DNA of 64,000 bases from JAIQFV01 sp041494885 (GTDB lineage: Bacteria > Acidobacteriota > Terriglobia > JAIQFV01). The stretch's first letter is position 1. Each line of letters starts with the position of its first letter. The stretch covers positions 62,001-126,000 of the forward strand of contig JBGQBO010000005.1 of assembly GCA_041494885.1 (NCBI GenBank). The letters are read 5' to 3'. Below the pieces are notes generated by a model that was given only the letters and a program-made list of their open reading frames with translations, was not told where the DNA came from and did not search any database. Positions 17,579-25,167 of the stretch are shown here, one piece after another. The position numbers and the translations under genes are program-made.

Positions 17579-18181
17579 TCACTCGTGCCGAATCACGCCC
17601 GACACCACAATGGTGGCGGCGATCTGCTTGGTCTTCTTCCACCCCTCACTCGTGTTGTTGTAACTCCACAGGCGCAAATCGTCATTCAGCACAAACATGG
17701 GCATTTCCTTCGCCGCCGTCAAAAACGCCGTGACCTGATTGATGGTCCCTATGGCATCCAACCGGATTGAGATTTTTTCATAGTCTTTGCTCAATTCCTT
17801 CTTCGGAAGGAAATCGCTTCGATTGATCTGAAGTTGGGACTGCTTAGCCAGGTCGTTGACCAGTCCCTGCAATTGCGCCTGGGCCGCGGCGGTGGTGCGA
17901 GAGGTCAGGAGATGTCCCTCCAAATCAGCCATTCGTTTGCGGGTGGTCTCGAGGGATTGTTCCTGCATCTGCCGATGTGCAATAACTTCCTTGTATTTTT
18001 GCAGGAGCCGGGTCTTCTGGTTGATTTGGTCGGGATACTGCTTCACCTTGTCGTAGGTCGGAAAAGCAAAAAAATACAAACCGCTGAAAAGCACAGCCGC
18101 GAGTAGGCCGGCGCCCAGGATTTTTCGTTCGCGCGCCGAAAGGCGCGCCACAAAACCTAATTTTGGAAATGAGAGTTTCAT
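17579..18181 (-). CDS. gspM: Type II secretion protein GspM (PilO-like)
   Basis: 200 residues. A short cytoplasmic N-terminus (LSARERKILGAGLLAAVLF), one membrane segment (about 22-40), a coiled coil (about 50-115, QINQKTRLLQKYKEVIAHRQ) and a C-terminal ferredoxin-like domain (ISIRLDAIGTINQVTAFLTAAKEM). GspM pairs with GspL to hold the ATPase at the inner membrane. The GspL stop is 21 bases upstream. The order L-M is the usual one. Confidence 0.9.
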   Translation of the reverse strand: MKLSFPKLGFVARLSARERKILGAGLLAAVLFSGLYFFAFPTYDKVKQYPDQINQKTRLLQKYKEVIAHRQMQEQSLETTRKRMADLEGHLLTSRTTAAAQAQLQGLVNDLAKQSQLQINRSDFLPKKELSKDYEKISIRLDAIGTINQVTAFLTAAKEMPMFVLNDDLRLWSYNNTSEGWKKTKQIAATIVVSGVIRHE

Positions 18182-18201
18182 AAAACCTTCAAAATGAGCT
18201 A

Positions 18202-19677
18202 CTAGGGTTCGAACTTCGCGCGGATGCGAAAGATCTCCTTGCCTTGCTGATTCCTGGTAATCCCCGAAGCCAGCGAGGCATCCTTGAATAAGGGGGACTG
18301 TTCAATGAGGGGCACCAAAGCCGTTGCATTGTCGGCTGAGCCGCTGATTTCCACTCCGTCTCCCCGAAGATTGAAATCATTGATCCAGGTCGTTTCCGGC
18401 AGTATTTCTGAAAGTTCTCGCAGCGCTTCGAGGTTGAGCGCGTCTCGTCCCTGGACCATTTCGAGAACCGCCGCCTTTTTCTGAGTCGCGCCTGTCTCTG
18501 TTTCCAACCGTTCCACCTGCCTCACCTGCGGCTGGAGCCTTTGAATCTCCGCACTCAACTGTTCCAGGAATTGCGACTGCTGCACGCGGGGTCCAATGGC
18601 GCCCGCACCGACCATCAGGACGGCCAGGCTGCAAAGCGCATAAGTCGGGGCCCAGACCCACCGGGGTTGAGCGATGTCCTCGTCATGGCCCATCAGATTC
18701 GTTGCCAAACCGCCTTTGCTCATCGCCAATATGGCTGCACCGATCGCTGGAGCCAGGGCATGAAATTCGGTCGGGTTCGAATGGAGGCGTAACGAAGCGG
18801 GCACGCGGAGCGGCCGCCAAGGCAGGGTCGTCAAATCGGACCGAAGTTCTTTGAGAAGGGATTCCGGATCGGTGCCGGTCACAAAAACGTTGTGGATGTC
18901 TTTTTCTCCCAAACGAAGCTCTGCCCTTGAACGCCCTAACTCAAGCATCACGTGTTCGGTCCGTGCCTTGAGATCGGGGGAAAGGAATTCAAACCGTTTG
19001 GCACTTTGAATCTTCCCCCCGAAAACGGCAATCACCTCAAAATCGGTTTCGCCTGCACGAACCAGAAAATTATTCTCACGGGCTGCTGCTGCATCGAGTT
19101 GCAGGAGCCGCGCCAGCCCAAGAGACTCGCAAAGCATCGCCCGGGGATGCAAGCCAAGCACGGACAGGAATTCCCGTTCGCCTTCCACTTCGGCCCGTCG
19201 CGCCATGACGAGCAGCACTTCCAGTTTTCCCGGGAGCGGGCCCCTCGCCGACCCCTTTCCGGATGCAAATCGGCTCAAGGACCCCAGTCGTTTTCTGAAG
19301 GCATAAGTGGTTCCGGAGGGGGCGCCGCCTACGAGTTGGTGTGCAAAAGCCAACTCCGTACGGTCGACGGGCTCATAGTTCTCCACCTGGTATTCGATGA
19401 TGTGGCCCAGGTTCTCGAGCACCGCCTCCGGAAACTGCAACGTTCGGATCACCACCTTCGAACGAGGCAGAGCGACGACCGTCCGATTTTTGTCGATGCG
19501 CGCGCGTCGGTAGAATTCTTCGATCTCCGGCCGCAATCCCAGTGGATCCCGCTGCTGAAAATTTTGAAGGGTCATCCCGTGGAAAACCTCGAAGCCGCGC
19601 AGTCCTCTCTTGACCGCCACGAAGCGCAGGTGCGCGCCGTCGGCTGAAATGGCAACAATCTTCTTGGATGCAAACAC
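18202..19677 (-). CDS. gspL: Type II secretion protein GspL (PilM-PilN type)
   Basis: 491 residues from the GTG at 19677, with GAGGAG about nine bases upstream and only three bases after the gspK stop. Residues 1-320 form an actin-like PilM domain (IVAISADGAHLRFVAVKR, VVALPRSKVVIRTLQFPE). A membrane segment (TYALCSLAVLMVGAGAI) follows at about 343-360, and then a coiled coil and a PilN-like ferredoxin fold (LPETTWINDFNLRGDGVEIS). GspL bridges GspE and the periplasmic GspM. Family-typical length and position. Confidence 0.92.
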   Translation of the reverse strand: MFASKKIVAISADGAHLRFVAVKRGLRGFEVFHGMTLQNFQQRDPLGLRPEIEEFYRRARIDKNRTVVALPRSKVVIRTLQFPEAVLENLGHIIEYQVENYEPVDRTELAFAHQLVGGAPSGTTYAFRKRLGSLSRFASGKGSARGPLPGKLEVLLVMARRAEVEGEREFLSVLGLHPRAMLCESLGLARLLQLDAAAARENNFLVRAGETDFEVIAVFGGKIQSAKRFEFLSPDLKARTEHVMLELGRSRAELRLGEKDIHNVFVTGTDPESLLKELRSDLTTLPWRPLRVPASLRLHSNPTEFHALAPAIGAAILAMSKGGLATNLMGHDEDIAQPRWVWAPTYALCSLAVLMVGAGAIGPRVQQSQFLEQLSAEIQRLQPQVRQVERLETETGATQKKAAVLEMVQGRDALNLEALRELSEILPETTWINDFNLRGDGVEISGSADNATALVPLIEQSPLFKDASLASGITRNQQGKEIFRIRAKFEP

Positions 19678-19680
19678 GGC

Positions 19681-20628
19681 CTAGATCTCCTCGTCCTTCC
19701 AATAGACAATTCGATAGCCCAGGGGATCGTTTACTCCAAACTTGACGATGGCTCGGATCGTGCGGTTATAGTCGGATCCGGCGGCGCGTCCGGTCGCAAC
19801 CACTGAAAATGCAGTCGATTCCTGAACAGTGACCAAATACCGGGCCTCGTCGTTGAACTGGATGGGGACGCGCTGCTGGCAATCATCGATCGATTCAAAA
19901 TAGTGGCGCGTCCGCGCCTGGACAATAGCATTTGCCTCGGGGACATTGACGCCGGGCAGCGCTTCGAGGAGTTCGATGGGCGCATAATTCAGGTTGATCC
20001 CCGCAAAACCCGAATACAGGCTGGCCAGTTCCAAAAATCCGCGGCGATGCTCGACCGTCCCGTCAGCGGCCCGCCGCCAGAATCCGTAAATAAACTCGGG
20101 CTTCATCCCTTTCAGTCCCGAGAGTTCTTCGACGGAATTCAACGGGCCGCCCAGAATGCTTCCGCTGGAGTCCGTTTTCTGTTTGCGCCATTCCTCCCAT
20201 TGGGCGGTCAGGGCATTGGCGACATTGGTGTCGAGGTCAAACTGACGGATCAGGATGTTTCTGAAGAGCAACGGCGAGCCGGCGTTCAAGTCCAACTTTC
20301 CAGATTCATTCTCAACCCAACATTGGGCTGAGCCGGTGTCAAGGGTGAAGGCAAGCGGTTGCTGCGCCGTCCGGAGCTGCTTAAAGGCCGTCCCCACCTC
20401 TTGCGGCGTGCCCGCCTGGGTCATCTTCATTACCTCAAAAATCGATTCGTTGATGGCCCCCCGGGCCAGAAAGTATCCAACCGCTCCATCCTTAGTGTTT
20501 CGAATGGAACGGGTCCCCAGTTGAACATTGGATGCAAATCCAAACGCCAGCACACTCAACGCCACCACGACCCAAAGGACAATCAGGAGGATGACACCGC
20601 GTTCCGGGTTATATGGACGGCTTTTCAT
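19681..20628 (-). CDS. gspK: Type II secretion minor pseudopilin GspK
   Basis: 315 residues. The prepilin-like N-terminus GVILLIVLWVVVALSVLAF lacks Glu at position 5 of the mature chain, as is normal for GspK. A large globular domain follows, with LDLNAGSPLLFRNIL and a helix-hairpin-helix-like GVNVPEANAIVQARTR. GspK caps the pseudopilus together with I and J. A repeat-filled 169-base gap separates it from gspJ upstream. Confidence 0.92.
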   Translation of the reverse strand: MKSRPYNPERGVILLIVLWVVVALSVLAFGFASNVQLGTRSIRNTKDGAVGYFLARGAINESIFEVMKMTQAGTPQEVGTAFKQLRTAQQPLAFTLDTGSAQCWVENESGKLDLNAGSPLLFRNILIRQFDLDTNVANALTAQWEEWRKQKTDSSGSILGGPLNSVEELSGLKGMKPEFIYGFWRRAADGTVEHRRGFLELASLYSGFAGINLNYAPIELLEALPGVNVPEANAIVQARTRHYFESIDDCQQRVPIQFNDEARYLVTVQESTAFSVVATGRAAGSDYNRTIRAIVKFGVNDPLGYRIVYWKDEEI

Positions 20629-20675
20629 TATTCCACCTGAATCACTTACTGCTGAGATGTGGCCAAATGGATTGC

Positions 20676-20772
20676 TTTGGTAGCCCCGGCGAATATTTTT
20701 ATCGCCGGGGGCATTTGTCAGAATTCACACAAGAGCCCCCGGTGAGAGGAACGCTCACCGGGGCTACCAAAA
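20676..20772. repeat. Two back-to-back hairpins bounded by TTGGTAGC
   Basis: TTTGGTAGCCCCGG at 20676-20689 and its complement near 20758-20771 bound two hairpins in a row. The first stem is GCCCCGGCGA/TCGCCGGGGGC and the second is GCCCCGGTGA/TCACCGGGGC. The whole can also fold as one cruciform. It sits in the gspJ/gspK gap and has no T run. Confidence 0.75.
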
Positions 20773-20797
20773 CCGACAACTGATAACTTTTCTTCCT

Positions 20798-21622
20798 TCA
20801 GTCATTCTTCCCTACGTTGACGGGCACGAGCAAGTCGAGGGAGTCGCGATTGTACGGGCTGTTCGCTCCCGGATGGTTCAACGCCGTGGTGAACTGAATC
20901 CTGATGAAAACGGCTTCCGGCAACCGTCTGCGCTTGGACCCGTCCCACTGATCGAAGGCGACAATCTTGCGAATGTCCGGTTCGCCAGGAGTTTGCGATG
21001 AGGTCCGTTCTTCACCCCAATATTGAAAGGTGATGTCCTGTATCCCCTCCAGAAGCTTCAAGGAGCCCTCTCCGGTCGCCTCTGTCTGCAAAGCCAGCCC
21101 TGAGAAATCTTCCCGCCTGAAGACGGGGGCCGTTGTCATCCACAACTGAAAGGTGGATGAGGACGACGTTGGGGCCTTTGAACCCACCAGTCCAATTTGG
21201 GACGAGGAATCCCCCTGGGCATTCTCGGTGACAACGTAATGAACCACCTGCATCCCTCCCTCGGGTCGGGAAACAAGCGGATAATTGGTGACGAAGACCA
21301 AATCCCTGGAATCTCCCAGGAATGCAGGCGCGTCCTGTGCTTCTTGAACGCCCCGCCTGTTGGAAGCTGGGACGAAATTAATCACGCTCACGGGAAACAG
21401 GGGATTTGCCGACGCAATTTGCTTTTGGATCAATTCGGTGGCCACAGAAAGGCGCTGCGACCGGCCCAGGAAATCCTCTCCTCGACGCCAGGAACTAATC
21501 CCCATTCGGAAGGAGGCAATGACGGCCGTGGACAAGAGCGCCGTAAGAGTCACCGCCACCATCAACTCCAGCAGTGAAAAACCCGGATCCTGGCTGCGCA
21601 ATCCTCGCCCTCGACGCCTCAT
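20798..21622 (-). CDS. gspJ: Type II secretion minor pseudopilin GspJ
   Basis: 274 residues from the ATG at 21622; a TTG at 21631 is the alternative. The prepilin signature PGFSLLELMVAVTLTALL has Glu at mature position 5. The globular part has the GspJ-like ILEGIQDITFQYW and ends with QFTTALNHPGANSPYNRD. It forms the tip complex of the pseudopilus. The gspI stop lies 20 bases upstream of this start. Confidence 0.92.
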   Translation of the reverse strand: MRRRGRGLRSQDPGFSLLELMVAVTLTALLSTAVIASFRMGISSWRRGEDFLGRSQRLSVATELIQKQIASANPLFPVSVINFVPASNRRGVQEAQDAPAFLGDSRDLVFVTNYPLVSRPEGGMQVVHYVVTENAQGDSSSQIGLVGSKAPTSSSSTFQLWMTTAPVFRREDFSGLALQTEATGEGSLKLLEGIQDITFQYWGEERTSSQTPGEPDIRKIVAFDQWDGSKRRRLPEAVFIRIQFTTALNHPGANSPYNRDSLDLLVPVNVGKND

Positions 21623-21642
21623 GCTGTTCAAGACGCAGAAAG

Positions 21643-22098
21643 TCAGGATTTAGACGATGCCTTCAAAACATTTTTTAGGGATTGAAGTTGAACCTTTTTT
21701 TCGGTTCCCCGGGAGTTCCAGGTCACTTCCACGCGGAGGAGCATTCGTTCCATGGGGAGATCTTTGGAGGAATCCAGAGCTTCATTGGGTAGCCGGAAGG
21801 TTTCGACGGAGGTATGCCATGTGTTGCCGTCTTCAAACTTCCCTTCGTTCTGTGCCGGCTGGGCCTCGAGGGTTTTTATCCAGAGGTCATTCATCACCCG
21901 CGTGGCTTGTTGCGTTGCTGTGACATATTCATCAGCCCGACCTTCGGTCCGAAGGCCGTTTGAGAAGATTTCCATCATCGAGACAAACACCAGGGCCACA
22001 ATGGCCGTGGCGACGACCACCTCGAGCAACGAGAAACCCGACTGGGAGGAAGGTTTATTTACTCGGGGGTGGAGGGATGATACGTTTGATTGATTCAT
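21643..22098 (-). CDS. gspI: Type II secretion minor pseudopilin GspI
   Basis: 151 residues. The prepilin signature SGFSLLEVVVATAIVALVF is near residue 20, with Glu at mature position 5. The short globular domain (VTATQQATRVMNDLWIKTLE, VEVTWNSRGTEKKVQLQSL) fits GspI. It initiates tip assembly with J and K. The gap to gspH upstream (about 190 bases) is repeat-filled. Confidence 0.92.
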   Translation of the reverse strand: MNQSNVSSLHPRVNKPSSQSGFSLLEVVVATAIVALVFVSMMEIFSNGLRTEGRADEYVTATQQATRVMNDLWIKTLEAQPAQNEGKFEDGNTWHTSVETFRLPNEALDSSKDLPMERMLLRVEVTWNSRGTEKKVQLQSLKNVLKASSKS

Positions 22099-22142
22099 CG
22101 ATATCTTTCAGTCCCGATCAAAGACAGTGGTTCTCATGATTT

Positions 22143-22236
22143 TCAACTGAGTCTTTCCGCCTTCTGACTTCTGACCTCCGACTCCATCTTCATAACTCGC
22201 GCATCTGGCGTCCGGCCTCTGACTTCTGACTTCCGT
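22143..22236. repeat. Short-phrase repeat, CTTCTGACTTCTGACC family
   Basis: An array of CTTCTGACTTCTGACCTCCG and CTCTGACTTCTGACTTCCG units, in the gspH/gspI gap. A second array of the same family in the same orientation is at 22790-22830, over the N-terminal codons of gspH; a third piece is at 5505-5545. Confidence 0.65.
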
Positions 22237-22289
22237 TGCACGATCGCCATTCCAGCAGCAAACAGCCCTATAGCTTCGGTTGGGCTAAC

Positions 22290-22808
22290 TTAATCCGAGA
22301 TTCGGGCGTCCCCCGTCAGCAAATCGATCACGATCTTGACACTGCGTCCCCCATCATCCCGGAGAGTAATGGAGCCTGCTTCAGCGGCCCCGTTGGGGAA
22401 AAAATAAAGCTCGCTCGCATCGGCAGGGCCTTTTTCAGAGACAACTTGAGCTTGAAAAATCCGGACGCCGGGGGGGAGTTCTAGTTCCTTGATTATTCGA
22501 AGAGCTGAATCGGTAACGCCGATCTGGTTCTTCTCAAGATCAATGGCAAGACGAAACGGCTGGCGATGGGTGATGGCCTCGTACTTGGCCAACCGACAGA
22601 CCGCCACGACCTCACGGCCTGCCCCCCTCAGTCGCAAGTTCGAAATGGCATTTCCAAAGGAGGGGTAGACCAGGGCGCCCACGATTGCCAGCAGGGTAAT
22701 TACAACCAGCAACTCGAGGAGCGTAATCCCCTGCCCCCCTCGAACTTGCCGCGCCCTACGCGCTCCAAACCGTGCGGTCACTGGTCTCCAGCATCTGACT
22801 TCTGACAT
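22290..22808 (-). CDS. gspH: Type II secretion minor pseudopilin GspH
   Basis: 172 residues from the ATG at 22808; the frame is open further upstream to 22988 but that part is repeat-derived. The prepilin signature QGITLLELLVVITLLAIVG is near residue 31, with Glu at mature position 5, followed by REVVAVCRLAKYEAITHRQP and a beta-rich domain ending VKIVIDLLTGDARI. The likely ATG lies inside a CTGACATCTGACC repeat and has no clear ribosome site, so the true start is uncertain; a GTG near 22781 is possible. GspH is the fourth pseudopilin of the tip complex. Confidence 0.88.
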   Translation of the reverse strand: MSEVRCWRPVTARFGARRARQVRGGQGITLLELLVVITLLAIVGALVYPSFGNAISNLRLRGAGREVVAVCRLAKYEAITHRQPFRLAIDLEKNQIGVTDSALRIIKELELPPGVRIFQAQVVSEKGPADASELYFFPNGAAEAGSITLRDDGGRSVKIVIDLLTGDARISD

Positions 22809-23109
22809 CTGACCTCTGACTCTGGGATTCCTACGTCGCCCCTTCGGGGCTCTTGAGGTGTTGAAAAACGCCTCAATCCCGGGGCTTGCGTCTCGCCGCA
22901 TTGCGGCTGTTTCATTTTTCTTTATGGTGCCCAACATATTAGTGATTGCTTCGACTGCGGGCGCACGTCTGTGCGCCCCTACATCCATATTCCGGTTCGT
23001 AGCACTCCACCTTCACCATCTCAGTAAATGCACTTCACACTGAAAACTGAGAACTGACAACTCCTACTGGCAACTCTTTACTGGCAACTAAGAACTGACA
23101 ACTGTTTCT
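22809..23109. repeat. Repeat-filled gspG/gspH gap
   Basis: 301 bases without a gene. It holds a hairpin GGGCGCAC-GTCT-GTGCGCCC at 22959-22978, a smaller CGCCCC-TTC-GGGGC piece near 22842, and at 23038-23106 an array of AACTGACAACTGGCAACT units. All are non-coding phrase repeats; the hairpin may affect transcript stability inside the operon. Confidence 0.6.
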
Positions 23110-23544
23110 TCACTTCCAACTCACCACGTCCGCATCTTCGCCTTCGCCACCCTCTCGACCGTCCCGACCATAACTGAGGATGTCGTAATCTCCGTGCTGG
23201 CCCGGCATCCTGTAAACGTAGGAATTCCCCCAGGGATCCAGTGGAATTTCCTTCTGCAGATACGGTCCTTTCCACTTCGATTCGTCCAAGGCGGGCGGGC
23301 GGATGCGCAGGGTCGGAAGCCCCTCTTCCTGGGTAGGCAATCGTCCCACATCCAATCGAAACTGTTCGATTGCATTTTCAAAGGTTTCGATCTGGGCTTT
23401 GGCAGTGGTGGATTTGGCCGTGGCGACGTTTCTCCACAACCGCGTTCCCACCAAGGTTGCAAACAGGGCGATGATCACCATGACCACCAGCAACTCCAGC
23501 AATGTGATACCGGCTTCGCCATTTCGATTTCGCGGGCGCTGCAT
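23110..23544 (-). CDS. gspG: Type II secretion major pseudopilin GspG
   Basis: 144 residues, the normal size. The prepilin signature AGITLLELLVVMVIIALFA is near residue 11, with Glu at mature position 5. The GspG hallmark follows: RLPTQEEGLPTL, WKGPYLQKEIPLDPWGNSYV and YDILSYGRDGREGGEGEDAD, the last holding the calcium-binding loop. The start at 23544 has AAGGAG seven bases upstream. It polymerises into the pseudopilus. Second most certain gene of the operon after gspE. Confidence 0.96.
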   Translation of the reverse strand: MQRPRNRNGEAGITLLELLVVMVIIALFATLVGTRLWRNVATAKSTTAKAQIETFENAIEQFRLDVGRLPTQEEGLPTLRIRPPALDESKWKGPYLQKEIPLDPWGNSYVYRMPGQHGDYDILSYGRDGREGGEGEDADVVSWK

Positions 23545-23624
23545 TTTCTCTCCTTATTTTCTGCCACGGCCCGGCAGGTCATAGACGACCCGCCGGGTCG
23601 TCTCCAGGGCTCGGCTGTCGTCCC

Positions 23625-24839
23625 TCAAAACTTAATTTCGTTAATCGACAGGATGGCCGTGAGGATGGAAAGCACGATCATTCCCACAATCAAACCCATC
23701 ACGAGAATAATGGATGGCTCCAGGAGCGCCAACAGGTTTTTCATGGTGGAGCGCACTTCGCCGTCGTAAATGTCGGCAATCTGAAGCATCATGACGTCCA
23801 ACTTCCCGGTTTCCTCTCCCACCTCGAGGAGGTGAACCATGAGCGGGGGAAACATCCGGGCCTGCTGGATGGGCTTGGCCACCCCTTCGCCTTTCTTGAT
23901 GCCCACCGCCACCCCCTCAAGTTTGGAGGCGATGGCGCGGTTGCCGATGATTTCATTGACGACATTCAAAGATTGCATCATCGGCACGGCGCTATGCAGG
24001 AGGGTCCCCATGGTGCGGGTGAATCGCGCCACCTCGATCTTTAACAGAAGGTCCCCCAGCACGGGCCACCGGAGAATCCACTGATCCCATCCCATGCGCC
24101 CGGTGGGCGTCGCCAGGATTCGCCGCCACAAAAAGAAGAACGCCGCCATTCCCAGCAGGATAAGCCATCCATAATGCGTAGTCGCGTAACTCACATCCAT
24201 AAGGATCACGGTGGCCAGAGGCAACGCGCGCCCCATGTCGGAAAAAATCTGGGTGAACTTGGGGATGACAAAAGTCATCAGTATAACAATCGAGGTAATG
24301 CCCACGACCGTCAGCAACGCCGGATAGATCATGGCGTTGATGAGGGTGGTACGCAAGGCTTCGCTGGCCCCCAGGAACTCCGACAGCCGCTCGCACACTT
24401 CGTTCAAAAAGCCGCCCACCTCGCCGGCCCGAACCATGTTCACGTAAAGTTTCGTAAAAACCTTGGGGTGCTCCGCCAGCGCCTCGGAGAAGGATTTCCC
24501 CGCTTTGATTTCCTTGAGCAACTGTTGAGTCACTGACTTTAAAGCCGGATTTTCGGTCAGATCCACAAGGAGACTGAGGTTGCGGTCGAGTGGCGAACCG
24601 GCTTTCAACAGGGTCGTCAGCTCCTGCGTGAAAAGGAGCAGGTCCTTGTTGCGCACGCGCCGAGTTCGCCCGAAAGGCAGGGAGATCGAAACGGGTTTCC
24701 CCTGGGCCGCAGTCCCGATCTGAATGGGAAGATACCCCATCTGCTGCAGCCGGAAGCTCACGGCCTTTTCGCTCTCCGCTTCCAGCGAACCCTCCAGCAG
24801 CTTGCCGTCAAAGGTGGTGGCTTTGTAGAAGAATTCCAT
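23625..24839 (-). CDS. gspF: Type II secretion inner-membrane platform protein GspF
   Basis: 404 residues from the ATG at 24839, giving the classical N-terminus MEFFYKATTFDGKLLEGSLE. The frame runs open to 24926, but the extra 29 codons are Trp/Phe/Ile-rich translation of a repeat array and are not real. It has two T2SSF domains (about 70-190 and 270-395; KSFSEALAEHPKVFTKLYVN, GVAKPIQQARMFPPLMVHLLEVGE) and three membrane segments. GspF is the hub around which the ATPase works. Confidence 0.95.
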   Translation of the reverse strand: MEFFYKATTFDGKLLEGSLEAESEKAVSFRLQQMGYLPIQIGTAAQGKPVSISLPFGRTRRVRNKDLLLFTQELTTLLKAGSPLDRNLSLLVDLTENPALKSVTQQLLKEIKAGKSFSEALAEHPKVFTKLYVNMVRAGEVGGFLNEVCERLSEFLGASEALRTTLINAMIYPALLTVVGITSIVILMTFVIPKFTQIFSDMGRALPLATVILMDVSYATTHYGWLILLGMAAFFFLWRRILATPTGRMGWDQWILRWPVLGDLLLKIEVARFTRTMGTLLHSAVPMMQSLNVVNEIIGNRAIASKLEGVAVGIKKGEGVAKPIQQARMFPPLMVHLLEVGEETGKLDVMMLQIADIYDGEVRSTMKNLLALLEPSIILVMGLIVGMIVLSILTAILSINEIKF

Positions 24840-24850
24840 AGGCTTCAAGA

Positions 24851-25165
24851 AGCAAATTCCAAATGCCAAAGTCCAAAATCCAAATAAAATCCAAATTCCA
24901 AAGACCAAATTCCAGGCAAAGATCAAATCCCAAAGGCGGAGGAGACTCTCAAAAAGGATTCAGTCTTCATGCCCATACTGAAAGAATGGGTCTTGAGGGA
25001 TAAACGCTGGTTTTCGATTATTGTCGGTGGAGAGCTGTGATGTGACATAGACTTGAAATTTAGAATTAGATTGATGTTGGGAGCTTGGAAAATGGTCTTT
25101 GTTTGGATTCTGGTATTTAGAACTTGGATTTTATTTGGACTTTGGATTTTGGAATTTGGAATTTC
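24851..25165. repeat. Inverted short-phrase repeat between gspE and gspF
   Basis: The left arm 24851-24935 (AATTCCAAATGCCAAAGTCC units) and right arm 25083-25165 (GGACTTTGGATTTTGGAATT units) are imperfect inverted copies with a period near 10. The 150 bases between the arms are unique and non-coding. The element fills the whole 328-base gspE/gspF gap, the only long gap between these two. Confidence 0.75.
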
Positions 25166-25167
25166 AG

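Noticed and set aside
18952..19647. 231-codon plus-strand open frame opposite gspL
   Set aside because: Shadow of a well-supported T2SS gene, with no ribosome site or domain.
24840..24926. N-terminal extension of gspF (29 codons)
   Set aside because: The Trp/Phe/Ile-rich residues are a translation of a phrase repeat. The normal GspF N-terminus starts at 24839.
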